Part shown: one piece after another, positions 17,646-26,622 of the stretch | Numbering within the stretch: position 1 is the first letter of the stretch | How the letters are laid out: each line of letters begins with the position of its first letter | Source of the DNA: Acidobacteriaceae bacterium | GTDB lineage: Bacteria; Acidobacteriota; Terriglobia; Terriglobales; Acidobacteriaceae | Length of the DNA stretch: 64,000 bases | Assembly (NCBI GenBank): GCA_903642235.1 | Contig: CAHJWL010000012.1 | Span: 1 to 64,000 of the forward strand | Direction of reading: 5' to 3' | Program-made: the position numbers and the translations under genes | Notes under the pieces: model-generated | Told to the model about the DNA's origin: nothing | What the model saw: the letters and a program-made list of their open reading frames with translations, nothing else | The model's database searches: none

Positions 17646-18023
17646 TTACCCCGGGAAGCTGGCGGCACTCTGGATATGCGTGGGCTTGAAGGCCTGAGGG
17701 AACTTGAGGCCGAAGCCGAGTGCGCGATCAAAGAAGATGTGGGCCGCCCAGACGAGGGCAAGCTGTGTGGCAAGCGGACGTGCGGCCAGCAATCCGGACA
17801 GACCGAGAGCCAGCGGAAAGACGAGGCTATGGGCCAGGTTATAGACGAAAGATGCCAGGCGAAGAGGAGCGCCGGCGTACAGGAGCAGCGAGAGATCCGG
17901 AAGCAGGAAAACGGCGAGGAAGAAGAGCCACTGGTGCGGGTACTGCGTTCCGTAGAGGAAGAGAGTTAGAAGGAGGGCGACGAGTGCCTCAAGACGGAGC
18001 AGAACATCAGGTCGGAGGGGCAT
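17646..18023 (-). CDS. DUF4260 family membrane protein
   Basis: 125 residues with about four hydrophobic segments. The sequence carries the DUF4260 pattern RLEALVALLLTLFLYG, LLPDLSLLLYAGAP, VYNLAHSLVFPLALG and WAAHIFFDRALGFGLK. The family is widespread, integral to the membrane and of unknown function. The gene converges on the secreted protein gene at 17638 with only 7 bp between stops and no visible terminator. Confidence 0.9.
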   Translation of the reverse strand: MPLRPDVLLRLEALVALLLTLFLYGTQYPHQWLFFLAVFLLPDLSLLLYAGAPLRLASFVYNLAHSLVFPLALGLSGLLAARPLATQLALVWAAHIFFDRALGFGLKFPQAFKPTHIQSAASFPG

Positions 18024-18090
18024 GCAGGAACCTTACAGGACTGAGATTTAGAAGTGTTGGGGCAGGTTTCGAGACCCGGCCTCCACCGTA

Positions 18091-19146
18091 TTATGCCTGT
18101 AAGGTGGGCTGGTCGATGTAGCCTTCCGGGCCATGGTTGTAGAAGGTGGAGGGGTCAGGCTCGTTGAGGGGCGCACGTTTCGCGAAGCGGCGGGGGAGGT
18201 CGGGGTTGGCGATGAAGAGCTTGCCAAAGGCGATGGCGTCGGCCTCTCCGGCGGTGAGAACTTCGTTTGCAGCGTCGAAGGTGAACTGCTCGTTGGCGAT
18301 GTAGACGCCGCCGAACTCGCGTTTGAGCTCCGGTCCGAGCCAGCCACCGGCGCGGTGTTCGCGGGACATGAGAAAGGCGAGTTTGCGGCGGCCGAGCTCG
18401 CGGGCGACGTAGCTGAAGGTTTCAGCGAGGTTGCTGTCCGAGATGCCGTGCATGCCGGCACGCGGGGCGAGGTGCATGCCGACGCGGCCGGAGCCCCAGA
18501 CGGAGATGCAGGCGTCGGCGACTTCGAGCATGAGGCGGGCACGGTTTTCGACGGAGCCGCCGTACTCGTCAGTGCGGTGGTTGGTGCCGGACTGGAGGAA
18601 CTGGTCGAGCAGGTAGCCGTTGGCGCCGTGGATCTCGACGCCGTCGAAGCCGGCGCTTTGCGAATTTTCGGCGGCGCGGCGGAACTGTTGGACTATGCCG
18701 GGGATCTCGCGGGTTTCAAGGGCGCGCGGCGTGACGAAGGGCTTTTCCGGCCGGACGAGTGAGACGTGGCCGGAGGCGGCGATGGCGCTCGGTGCGACGG
18801 GCAACTCGCCATGGAGGAAGATGGGATCGGAGATGCGGCCGACGTGCCAGATCTGCTGAAAGATGCGGCCGCCGTGGGCGTGGATGGCAGCGGTGATGGG
18901 CTTCCAGGCTGCAATCTGCTGCTCGGACCAGATGCCCGGGACCTGCGCATAGCCGACGCCCATGGGCGAGACCGGGGTGCCTTCCGAGATGATGAGACCG
19001 GCGGAGGCACGCTGGGTGTAGTACTCGACCATGATGGGCGTGGGCATGTTATCCGTAGTGCCGCGCAGGCGGGTGAGCGGGGCCATGATGACGCGGATGG
19101 GGAGATGGAGGTCGCCTACCTGGATAGGGTCGAGGAGATTGGGCAC
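18091..19146 (-). CDS. Old yellow enzyme family NADH:flavin oxidoreductase/alkene reductase (NemA-like)
   Basis: 351 residues forming one FMN-binding TIM barrel. Family motifs are IMAPLTRLRG near the N-terminus, GLIISEGTPVSPMGVGY, QIWHVGRIS, the active-site region GFDGVEIHGANGYLLDQFLQSGTNHRTDEYGGSVENR and the C-terminal ADAIAFGKLFIANPDLP. OYE enzymes reduce activated alkenes, nitro esters or quinones with NAD(P)H. The physiological substrate is not predictable. It lies upstream of the DUF4260 gene on the same strand with a 67-bp gap, so a two-gene unit is possible. Confidence 0.94.
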   Translation of the reverse strand: MPNLLDPIQVGDLHLPIRVIMAPLTRLRGTTDNMPTPIMVEYYTQRASAGLIISEGTPVSPMGVGYAQVPGIWSEQQIAAWKPITAAIHAHGGRIFQQIWHVGRISDPIFLHGELPVAPSAIAASGHVSLVRPEKPFVTPRALETREIPGIVQQFRRAAENSQSAGFDGVEIHGANGYLLDQFLQSGTNHRTDEYGGSVENRARLMLEVADACISVWGSGRVGMHLAPRAGMHGISDSNLAETFSYVARELGRRKLAFLMSREHRAGGWLGPELKREFGGVYIANEQFTFDAANEVLTAGEADAIAFGKLFIANPDLPRRFAKRAPLNEPDPSTFYNHGPEGYIDQPTLQA

Positions 19147-19233
19147 GGGTAAAAGACATCCTTCGAAGTGGCATTCCGTACCTCCATCTGATGACCCGGG
19201 GTGAGGAAGGGTTCTGCGGGCGGGTTCAGGTGG

Positions 19234-19250
19234 CCAGCCACGAAGGCTGG
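19234..19250 (-). terminator. Hairpin immediately after galU
   Basis: CCAGCC-ACGAA-GGCTGG, a perfect 6-bp stem two bases after the galU stop codon on the minus strand. It lacks a T-tract, as do most hairpins in this window. Confidence 0.4.
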
Positions 19251-19252
19251 AG

Positions 19253-20131
19253 CTAGACGGGAAGGTCCTTGAGCCAGGTGCGGAACTTGGGGCCGAGGTC
19301 TTTGTGCTTGAGGCCTAGCTCGACGGTGGCCATGAGGAAGCCGAGTTTGTCGCCGGCGTCGTGGCGCTTGCCCTCGTAGGAGAAGCCGTAGACCTTTTCA
19401 AACTCGAGCAGGGCCTTAATGCCGTCGGTGAGCTGGAGCTCGCCACCGGCGCCGGGGGTGATCTGCTCGAGGAGCGAGAAGATGCGCGGCGTCAATATGT
19501 AACGACCGATGATCGCGTTCTGCGATGGAGCTTCCGCGGGCTTGGGCTTCTCGACCATGTGCCTGACGGCGAGGAGGCGCGGGTTGGTGGGATCAGGGGT
19601 GCAGTCGAGACAGCCGTAGTTCTGGATGGCGTCACCCTCGACGACCTCAGAGCCGAGGATGGAGGCGCCGGTCTGCTCGAAGGCCTCGACCATCTGCTTC
19701 ATGCAGGGGACGGTGGCGTCGACGATGTCGTCGGGGAGGAGGACGGCGAAAGGCTCGTTGCCGACGAGCTCCTTGGCCATGAGGACGGCGTGGCCGAGGC
19801 CGAGAGGTTCAGGCTGGCGGACGTAGGAGATCTTGGCGAGCTTGGAGACGGAGAGCGCGACGTCAAGCAGGGCGGTTTTACCCTTGGCGGCGAGCGAGGC
19901 TTCGAGCTCGGGGGAGCGGTCGAAGTGGTCTTCCATGGTGGACTTGCCGCGGCCGGTGACAATGATGATCTCAGTGCAGCCAGCGGCGACAGCCTCTTCA
20001 ACGCCGTACTGGATGAGAGGCTTGTCGACGAGGGCGAGCATCTCCTTCGGGGTGGCCTTGGTGGCGGGAAGGAAGCGGGTGCCCATGCCTGCGGCGGGGA
20101 AGACGGCCTTGCGGATTTTCTGTGAGGTCAT
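19253..20131 (-). CDS. galU: UTP--glucose-1-phosphate uridylyltransferase
   Basis: 292 residues, the usual length. The nucleotidyltransferase signature VFPAAGMGTRFLPATKATPKEM is at the N-terminus. It is followed by DKPLIQYGVEEAVAAG, IIIVTGRGKSTMEDHFD, RQPEPLGLGHAVLMAK, PFAVLLPDDI and the C-terminal KRHDAGDKLGFLMATVELGLKHKD. The enzyme makes UDP-glucose from UTP and glucose-1-phosphate in the cytoplasm. UDP-glucose feeds glycan synthesis, so this gene probably supports the exopolysaccharide locus 20 kb away, though it lies alone here. Confidence 0.97.
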   Translation of the reverse strand: MTSQKIRKAVFPAAGMGTRFLPATKATPKEMLALVDKPLIQYGVEEAVAAGCTEIIIVTGRGKSTMEDHFDRSPELEASLAAKGKTALLDVALSVSKLAKISYVRQPEPLGLGHAVLMAKELVGNEPFAVLLPDDIVDATVPCMKQMVEAFEQTGASILGSEVVEGDAIQNYGCLDCTPDPTNPRLLAVRHMVEKPKPAEAPSQNAIIGRYILTPRIFSLLEQITPGAGGELQLTDGIKALLEFEKVYGFSYEGKRHDAGDKLGFLMATVELGLKHKDLGPKFRTWLKDLPV

Positions 20132-20370
20132 TACCGGCTGAGAGATCTCCAGGAAGATGCGTACGCCTTATGGTAGCAATCGCGCGCTACGCCGGAACTA
20201 CTACTTCCGCGTGAGCAAGAAGAGAGAAGCTGCAACGCCAGCTATTTCGCTGACTGGTTCTTATTCCTCAAGGTACGGTTCGACAGGTCACGGCTCTACG
20301 ATGTGATCAGCGAGGTGATGAGGATGGGAGGGAACGGAAGCCGCGATCAAGACGTTTGTAGCGAAGAAGC

Positions 20371-20653
20371 TCAATGTCGTTTTCCAGAGACGAAATCGGC
20401 TCGCTCTTCACGGTCCTGACGGAGCCAGTCAACTGCGTCTGGAGGCACCGGGCGACCCGTGTCGTAGACGAGCATTCCGTTCTTTCGGTTAGAGACCGCG
20501 GCCTGCGCGCTCGGGAGCGATCTGGATCGCGTCTCCTTCCTGCTTGAGGGTGACGCGAGTTCCGGGAACAAGATGGAGGGCATCGCGCATCTTCTTGGGA
20601 ACGACGATGCGGCCGGCTTTGTCGATCTCCGTCGTGGCATTCATGAATGCCAT
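20371..20653 (-). pseudogene. Frameshifted AbrB/MazE-type antitoxin gene
   Basis: From an ATG at 20653 the frame encodes a SpoVT/AbrB DNA-binding domain (MNATTEIDKAGRIVVPKKMR, DALHLVPGTRVTLKQEGDAI). It runs into TAA at 20489. The expected C-terminal part (RKNGMLVYDTGRP, VDWLRQDREERADF), typical of VapB-like antitoxins, continues in another frame to the stop at 20371. Removing one base in the GCGCGC stretch near 20505 restores a single frame. No intact PIN/VapC toxin frame follows in the 240 bp before galU. Either a real single-base frameshift or a sequencing error in the GC run explains it. Confidence 0.75.
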
Positions 20654-20677
20654 TTTTCCCATTGCGAAATGGCATTT

Positions 20678-22495
20678 CTACAACACGGGGCTGTCGTTGG
20701 CGAGCATGTCTTTGCGGATGACTTTGATGGGGGCCGGGCCCTCGCGCATGAAGCTGTCGTGGAAGTTCTGGAGGTTGAAGGCGGCGCCCTGCCTGGCGCG
20801 GACGTCTTCACGGAGTTTGAGGATCTGGAGCTTGCCGAGGGTGTAGTAGAGGTAGGTAGCGTCCGAGGTGCCGCGCTTGGTTTCGATGAGGGCGATGGCG
20901 TGGGACTGGTAGCCTTCGCGGACGAAGAAGCTGACGGCCTGGTCGAAGGTGAAGGTGCTCTGGCTATCGGCGCTGGTGTCTGATCCGGACACGCCGGCGG
21001 GCAGTGGAGTATCGGTGTGGAGGCGGAGGGAGACGACGAAACGGGCGTCGCGGAGGAGGGCGTCCTGGAGCTGGCCGAGGCGGATGAGGTTGGCCTCGCG
21101 GGAGCCGGCGGTGACGCCTTTGGGCAGGTAGCCCTCATCGAGCATCATCTGCTCGCAGTAGTGGGCCCAGCCTTCGATGTTGGTGTTGGCACCGACGAGT
21201 TTGCGGACCTTGGAGGGGAACTGGTCCTGCCAGAGGAACTGAACGTAGTGGCCGGGGTAGGCCTCATGGACGGCAGTCGAGGTGATGGTTCCGACGTTGA
21301 AGGCGGCCATGTGCTCGGCGGTGCGGGCCGGAGACCAGTTGGCTTCAGGCAGTGTGACATTGAAGTAGGCCTTGGTGGAGTGGGTTTCGAACGGGCCCGG
21401 CGGGTCCATGGAGGCCTGGGTGGTGGCGCGCATGAAGGGCGGTGTCTCTTCGAGGACGGGCTCTGCTGTAGAGGGAATGGTGATGATGTGGTTGGCGTGG
21501 ATGTAGCTGATCAGGCCGGAGAACTGGTCGTGAAAGGCACCAAGGAGTTTGTCAGGAGATGGATGGATGGTGGCGAGCTGGGCGAGGACTTCCTGCGGCG
21601 ACTTCGTGGGGTCGACTTCCCTGGCGACGCGGGCGAACTCGGCCTGATTGCGATGGAGGTCGGCGTAGGCGATCTCAAGCAGATGGGCGAGGGGAACGTC
21701 GACCATCTCGTCGTTGCTGAGTTTCCTAGCGAAGGTGGCGGAGCCGAGGCGATAGTCACCGGAGGAGCGCGGGAGAAGGTCGGACTTGAGCCAGTCGCGG
21801 TAGCTCTCGAGGGCATGGATAACGGCGGTGTTGGACTGCGCGAAGTCCGACAGAGCCTGTTTGTCAGTGGCGTCCTTGAAGGCTTCGGGAACGTCGGTCT
21901 GGAAGAAGGCGATGATGCCGTCGATCTGTTCGAGGGCGATCTCGGTGAAGATGCGGGGCGGGTTCTTGAGGTTTTGACGGGCGGCGGTGAAGACGGCGGG
22001 CATCAGGCGCTCGCGGGCGATGGCGGCCTTGAGGCGCGTGTTGACGGGCGCGAAGGGGCGCTCCATGAGAACGAAGACGGAGTTGGTGATGCCGGAGGAG
22101 TAGGTATCGGGGTTCTTCTCCCAGTTGCGAATGGTCTCGAGAGAGAGGAGCTGGGAGTGGATGGAGTTGAGCAGGATATTGCGATCGGCGGCGACGCTAG
22201 CATCGAGCGCGTCGACCGGGACGGCGGTGATTTTTTGCTCGTAGGCGTGGAGGGCCGCGATGTTCTTCTGGACGGCGGCGGCGGAGTAGTCCTCGAGCTG
22301 GGTGTCGTACTGGTGGAAGCCGGCCTGCGTGCCGCCGGTGGGCGCAAAGTGGAAGAGGACGTCCGAGAAGTACTGGTCGGCGAGGGTCTGGAAGGTCTGC
22401 GCACCGCCGTCGGCGGAGAGGCGCTGGGCGGGGACGGAGGTGGTGGGCATGAGGAGTCCGAGCAGAGTGGCGGTGAGTGCGAGGGCAGGCTTCAT
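20678..22495 (-). CDS. DUF885 family secreted protein (putative metallopeptidase)
   Basis: 605 residues with a signal peptide (ALALTATLLGLLMPTTSVPAQ). It has the family's VHEAYPGHYVQFLWQDQ motif and EGWAHYCEQMMLDEGY downstream, which give the same HExxxGH + E pattern as the paralogue at 7172-8911, and more canonically (HEAYPGH). A further conserved block is LGKLQILKLREDVRARQGAAF. The family is of uncertain function; some members are annotated as peptidases. It lies just downstream of mfd on the minus strand with a 56-bp gap. Confidence 0.9.
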   Translation of the reverse strand: MKPALALTATLLGLLMPTTSVPAQRLSADGGAQTFQTLADQYFSDVLFHFAPTGGTQAGFHQYDTQLEDYSAAAVQKNIAALHAYEQKITAVPVDALDASVAADRNILLNSIHSQLLSLETIRNWEKNPDTYSSGITNSVFVLMERPFAPVNTRLKAAIARERLMPAVFTAARQNLKNPPRIFTEIALEQIDGIIAFFQTDVPEAFKDATDKQALSDFAQSNTAVIHALESYRDWLKSDLLPRSSGDYRLGSATFARKLSNDEMVDVPLAHLLEIAYADLHRNQAEFARVAREVDPTKSPQEVLAQLATIHPSPDKLLGAFHDQFSGLISYIHANHIITIPSTAEPVLEETPPFMRATTQASMDPPGPFETHSTKAYFNVTLPEANWSPARTAEHMAAFNVGTITSTAVHEAYPGHYVQFLWQDQFPSKVRKLVGANTNIEGWAHYCEQMMLDEGYLPKGVTAGSREANLIRLGQLQDALLRDARFVVSLRLHTDTPLPAGVSGSDTSADSQSTFTFDQAVSFFVREGYQSHAIALIETKRGTSDATYLYYTLGKLQILKLREDVRARQGAAFNLQNFHDSFMREGPAPIKVIRKDMLANDSPVL

Positions 22496-22551
22496 GGTTC
22501 AGAGCAGTGTACGACGGGAGGGCCAGAGCGGTCGCTTGCGGGCGAGGAGGC

Positions 22552-25500
22552 CTAGGCAGGGACGGAGCGGGTGACGTCGAGAGCTTCGAGGAGATCGCGG
22601 GTTTCGCGGAGGACGTCTTCGGCTTTTGCACTGGTGAGCGGCCAGCGAAGGGTGCCGTTGGGAGTGAAGGCGGCGCCGTTTTTCGAGTTGCGGCTGACGA
22701 GCTTCATGAGGGCGGCGGGATCGGGGCCGAGCGCGGCGTGGGAGCGGCCGGTGTTGGCAAAGGTCTCGGAGTGGACGGCGTCGTTGAACTTGATGTGGAG
22801 CATGTCGCGCATGGTCTTGATCTGGCCGGCCTGGGCGCGCATGGGGGCGGTCGCGGGGCGAGTACCGACCGAGGCGCGTGCGGCGAGAGTGGCGTTGGTG
22901 ACCTCGCGTGCGGCGACGGAGCGGGTGCCGTACTGGAGGGGACGGGTGGGCGCGGCGGGGCGGGCGATCTGGCCGGGGCGCAGGGGCTGGAGACCGTTGG
23001 GTGCAGGGGCCGACCCAGGTCTCAAAGGCGAGACCTGGGGCACCCGGTTTTGAGGCGGAGCGGGTGTGGTTTCTTCGACGGCGGTGCGTTTGCGCTCGAG
23101 GGTGGCGATGCCGAGCTGCTCGCAGAGGAGGCGGATTTCGCCGGCGGCGAGGAGATTTGTAACCGTTTCGGGGATCGCGCCGTACCGGTCCTGCAGTTCG
23201 TCGCGAACCTCGGTGAGATCGGCCTGGGAGACGGCGCCGGCGACGCGCTTGTACATGCGGAGGCGCTGGTTTTCTTCCGGTATGTAACTGTCGTCGATAC
23301 GAATGGAGATGCCGAGGTTGACGGTGGTGGTTTCGTGATCGCCGCCGCCATCGCCCTTCATCTTGCGGACGGCTTCTTCGAGCATGGTGGTGTACATCTC
23401 GAAGCCGATGGCTTCGATGTGGCCGGACTGCTCGCCACCGAGCATGTTGCCGGCGCCGCGAAGCTCGAGATCGAGGGCGGCGATCTTGAAGCCGGCGCCG
23501 AGGTCGGAGAACTCTTTGAGGGCGGCGAGACGGCGACGGGCGATCTCGGTGAGCTGCTGCTCGGGCGGGATGAGGAGGTAGGAGTAGGCGCGGCGATTGG
23601 AGCGGCCGACGCGACCGCGGAGCTGATAGAGCTCGGAGAGGCCGTGGCGATCGGCGCGGTTGATGATGATGGTGTTGGCGAGCGGGATGTCAAGGCCGTT
23701 CTCGATGATGGAGGTGGCGCAGAGGACGTCGTACTCGTGGTTCATGAAGGCCAGCATGACGCGCTCGAGCTCGGCCTCGGGCAGCTGGCCGTGGCCGACG
23801 ACGACGCGGGCGGAGGGGACGAGTTCGCGGATCTTGGCGGCGAGCTCGTAGATGGTTTCGACGCGGTTGTGGACGAAGTAGGTCTGGCCGCCGCGCTCGA
23901 GCTCCATCTCGACGGCAGTGCGGACCAGCTTTTCGTCGAACTTGGCGACGATGGTCTGGATGGCCATGCGGTCTTTAGGCGGGGTCTCGATGACCGACAT
24001 ATCCCTTAGCCCGATCAGTGACATATGCAGGGTTCGCGGGATGGGGGTGGCGGACATGGAGAGGACGTCGATGGCGGCCCGGAGCTGCTTGAGGCGCTCC
24101 TTGTGGCGGACGCCGAAGCGCTGTTCTTCGTCGACGACGAGCAGGCCGAGGTCCTGGAACTTGAGGTCTTTTGAGAAGAGGCGATGGGTGCCGATGAGGA
24201 TGTCGACCTTGCCGGCGGCGGTGCGTTCGAGAATCTCCTTCTGCTCTTTGGCGGTGCGGAAGCGGGAGATCATCTCGATGTTGACGGGGAACTTGCTGAA
24301 ACGCTTCTTGAAGGACTCGAAGTGCTGGAAGGAGAGGACGGTGGTGGGGGTGAGGACGGCGACCTGTTTCGAGTCCTGGACGGCTTTGAAGGCGGCGCGC
24401 ATGGCGACTTCGGTTTTTCCGTAGCCGACGTCGCCGCAGAGGAGGCGGTCCATGGGCTGGGTGGACTCCATGTCGCGCTTGATGTCGGCGATGGCGTTGA
24501 GCTGGTCGTCGGTTTCGGTGAAGTCGAAGGAGTCTTCGAACTCGCGCTGGAGGTTGTTGTCGGGTGAGAAGGCGGTGCCAACGGCGGCGGCGCGTTGGGC
24601 GTAGAGCTTGAGGAGTTCGGCGGCCATGTCCTGCATGGCTTTCTTGACGCGAGCCTTGGTCTTGGCCCAGGCCTGGTTGCCGAGCTTGTTGAGCTCTGGC
24701 GCGGGGCCGGTGTCGGTCGAGCGATACTTCTGGATGAGGTCGAGGCGGGTGAGCGGGACGTAGAGCTTAGCGCCTTCGGCGAACTCGAGGATCATGAGCT
24801 CGAGGGGTGGGGCGGAGTCAGACTTTTCTTCGTCGAGGACGCGCAGGCCGCAGTACTGGGCGATGCCGTGCTCGACGTGGACGACGTAGTCGCCGACTTT
24901 GAGGTCGCGGAAGTCGGAGATGAAGGCGGAGGTCTTGGACTTCTTGCGCGGGATGGGGCGGGCGGAGACATCGGCGTCGTCCGAGAGGTCGTTGGCGCCG
25001 AAGAGGATGATCTGCGCGGCCTGCGCGGTGCGGGGGACGCCGCTGCCGAGCTCGCGGACATCGAGGACCTGCACACCAGAGGCGATGGGAGTGCGGACGA
25101 TGACGGGCGTGCGAAGGTCTAACTGGTTTCCGGAGTTGTAGGAGGATTCCGAGTAGACGTTTTCAGAGCCGGGCGTTTGATTGCGCGAGCCGAGGCGATA
25201 GGGAAGCTGGTACTCCTGGAGGATGCCGGCGAGGCGTTCGACTTCTCCCTGATTGTGGGCTGCGAGGACGACGCGGGCGTCCTGCTGCATGAGGGAACGG
25301 AGCTGCTCGATGAGCGCTGGAATGGAGCCATGAAAGCGCATGGTCGGACGCGTGGCGAAGTCAATGCCGGTGAGCTGCCCCGCGTCGCCGTCGAGGATGT
25401 CGACGGCTCCGAGCTGGTCGAGGTCGGCTCCGGGAAAGGCGCGGATGCGGTCGTTGAGATCCCAGGGGGAGATGTAGATGTCTTCGGGGCGGACGAGATT

Positions 25501-26538
25501 GCCGATGCCGGAGCGCTCGTGGCGCTGCTCAACTTTGTTCCACCAGCGTTCGCCCTGATTCTGCACCATGGCGGGCTCTTCGGTGAAGATGCGGAGCTTG
25601 GGGCCGAGAAGATCGAGGAGGGTGTTGCGCGCGCCGGCGACGGGGGCGAAGAACTCCCAGCCGGGGAAGACGGTGGCTTCCCCGGTGCGGGTGGCGACGT
25701 GGGTCTGTAGCTCGACGGGCGTGTCGCCGCCTTCGAGCTCGGCGGCAGCCGCGGAGCCTGACCGGGTGAGGCGCGCGTTGATGGCGGTGAGGAGCTTTTC
25801 GGTGACGGGCGTCTCAGTGAGCGGGAGGAGAAGTGCGTCGTCGATGTGCGAGGAGGAGCGCTGCGATTCGGGATCGAACTTGCGGATGGACTCGATCTCG
25901 TCGCCGAAGAAGTCGACGCGGCACGGCCGGTCCTGTTCGGGGGAGTAGACGTCGAGAATGCCGCCGCGTAAGGCAAGCTGGCCTGGCATCTCAACGACGT
26001 CGACCTTGGTGTAGCCGACGGAGAGGAGGTGCTCGACGAGCATGTCGGGCAGGTGCTCTTCACCGACGCGTAGATGGAGGGCGAGGGCGGTATAGTAGTC
26101 GCGCGGGAAGAGGCGCATGCAGGCGGACTCGACGGGCGCGATGATGAGGCGCGGGGTCTCCGGGCGGCCGGTACAGATCTTCCAGAGGGTGGCGGCGCGG
26201 GTCTCCTGGATCTCGGAGTGTGGCGAGAGATTTTCGAACGGGAGGACGTCGTGCGCTGGCAGGCGGAGGACATGCTCGCGGGCGAGGGCACCGGTGAGAT
26301 CGCAGGCGCTGAGGACGGCGGCGTGGAGGGCCTCGGCGGCCTTGTTATCGGCGACGAGGATGAGGGCGGGGGCATTTGCGGCGCGGAGGAAGAGGGGGAG
26401 ATAGAGAGCGCGGGCGGTTGCTGTGAGACCCGCGATGCGGCGGCGGCCGGAACCGCCGGCGAGATGGCGCCGGGCACGCTCGAAGGCCTCCGAGTGTTCC
26501 AGGCCAGCGAGTAAATCGCGAACAAAAGGGAGGATCAT
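22552..26538 (-). CDS. mfd: Transcription-repair coupling factor
   Basis: 1328 residues, longer than usual (about 1150). The order is: UvrB-like N-terminal region (1-380), RNA-polymerase-interacting CarD-like domain around VGDYVVHVEHGIAQYCGL, then the RecG-like translocase with GDVGYGKTEVAMRAAFKAV (Walker A), DEEQRFGV (Walker B), SATPIPRTLHMSL and LRGRVGRSNRRAYSYLL. The C-terminal TRCF domain follows. Mfd removes RNA polymerase stalled at lesions and recruits UvrA. The extra length is a Pro/Ala/Arg-rich insertion inside the C-terminal region (about 1155-1255), which includes a perfect DNA palindrome at 23014-23039. The final segment (TLRWPLTSAKAEDVLRETRD) looks normal. Confidence 0.97.
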   Translation of the reverse strand: MILPFVRDLLAGLEHSEAFERARRHLAGGSGRRRIAGLTATARALYLPLFLRAANAPALILVADNKAAEALHAAVLSACDLTGALAREHVLRLPAHDVLPFENLSPHSEIQETRAATLWKICTGRPETPRLIIAPVESACMRLFPRDYYTALALHLRVGEEHLPDMLVEHLLSVGYTKVDVVEMPGQLALRGGILDVYSPEQDRPCRVDFFGDEIESIRKFDPESQRSSSHIDDALLLPLTETPVTEKLLTAINARLTRSGSAAAAELEGGDTPVELQTHVATRTGEATVFPGWEFFAPVAGARNTLLDLLGPKLRIFTEEPAMVQNQGERWWNKVEQRHERSGIGNLVRPEDIYISPWDLNDRIRAFPGADLDQLGAVDILDGDAGQLTGIDFATRPTMRFHGSIPALIEQLRSLMQQDARVVLAAHNQGEVERLAGILQEYQLPYRLGSRNQTPGSENVYSESSYNSGNQLDLRTPVIVRTPIASGVQVLDVRELGSGVPRTAQAAQIILFGANDLSDDADVSARPIPRKKSKTSAFISDFRDLKVGDYVVHVEHGIAQYCGLRVLDEEKSDSAPPLELMILEFAEGAKLYVPLTRLDLIQKYRSTDTGPAPELNKLGNQAWAKTKARVKKAMQDMAAELLKLYAQRAAAVGTAFSPDNNLQREFEDSFDFTETDDQLNAIADIKRDMESTQPMDRLLCGDVGYGKTEVAMRAAFKAVQDSKQVAVLTPTTVLSFQHFESFKKRFSKFPVNIEMISRFRTAKEQKEILERTAAGKVDILIGTHRLFSKDLKFQDLGLLVVDEEQRFGVRHKERLKQLRAAIDVLSMSATPIPRTLHMSLIGLRDMSVIETPPKDRMAIQTIVAKFDEKLVRTAVEMELERGGQTYFVHNRVETIYELAAKIRELVPSARVVVGHGQLPEAELERVMLAFMNHEYDVLCATSIIENGLDIPLANTIIINRADRHGLSELYQLRGRVGRSNRRAYSYLLIPPEQQLTEIARRRLAALKEFSDLGAGFKIAALDLELRGAGNMLGGEQSGHIEAIGFEMYTTMLEEAVRKMKGDGGGDHETTTVNLGISIRIDDSYIPEENQRLRMYKRVAGAVSQADLTEVRDELQDRYGAIPETVTNLLAAGEIRLLCEQLGIATLERKRTAVEETTPAPPQNRVPQVSPLRPGSAPAPNGLQPLRPGQIARPAAPTRPLQYGTRSVAAREVTNATLAARASVGTRPATAPMRAQAGQIKTMRDMLHIKFNDAVHSETFANTGRSHAALGPDPAALMKLVSRNSKNGAAFTPNGTLRWPLTSAKAEDVLRETRDLLEALDVTRSVPA
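23014..23039. repeat. Palindrome inside the mfd coding sequence
   Basis: CCCAGGTCTC-AAAGGC-GAGACCTGGG, a perfect 10-bp stem with a 6-base loop. It is translated in frame as part of the Pro-rich linker of Mfd (VPQVSPLRPG). The sequence looks like an intergenic palindromic element that has ended up inside a gene. Confidence 0.8.
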
Positions 26539-26566
26539 TGCTGACTTGATTGTACCGGGGAGATGA

Positions 26567-26593
26567 AAGGGAGCGGCGCCGCGCCGCTCCCTT
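26567..26593. terminator. Strong hairpin downstream of the acidic protein gene
   Basis: AAGGGAGCGGCG-CCG-CGCCGCTCCCTT, a perfect 12-bp stem with a 3-base loop, 30 bases past the stop of the acidic protein gene and 28 bases before the mfd start. On the minus strand it is followed by a short T-rich run (TTTCATC). It probably separates the two units. Confidence 0.65.
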
Positions 26594-26622
26594 CTGAGCT
26601 GAAAGACGAGTTGTACGAAGAA

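Noticed and set aside
20140..20370. A VapC/PIN toxin downstream of the frameshifted antitoxin
   Set aside because: All frames are broken by stops and no PIN acidic motif can be read.
21017..24009. Long plus-strand open frames (about 510 codons each) opposite the DUF885 gene and mfd
   Set aside because: They are Gly/Ala/Glu/Asp-rich antisense shadows of high-GC codons of real genes; no domain motifs.
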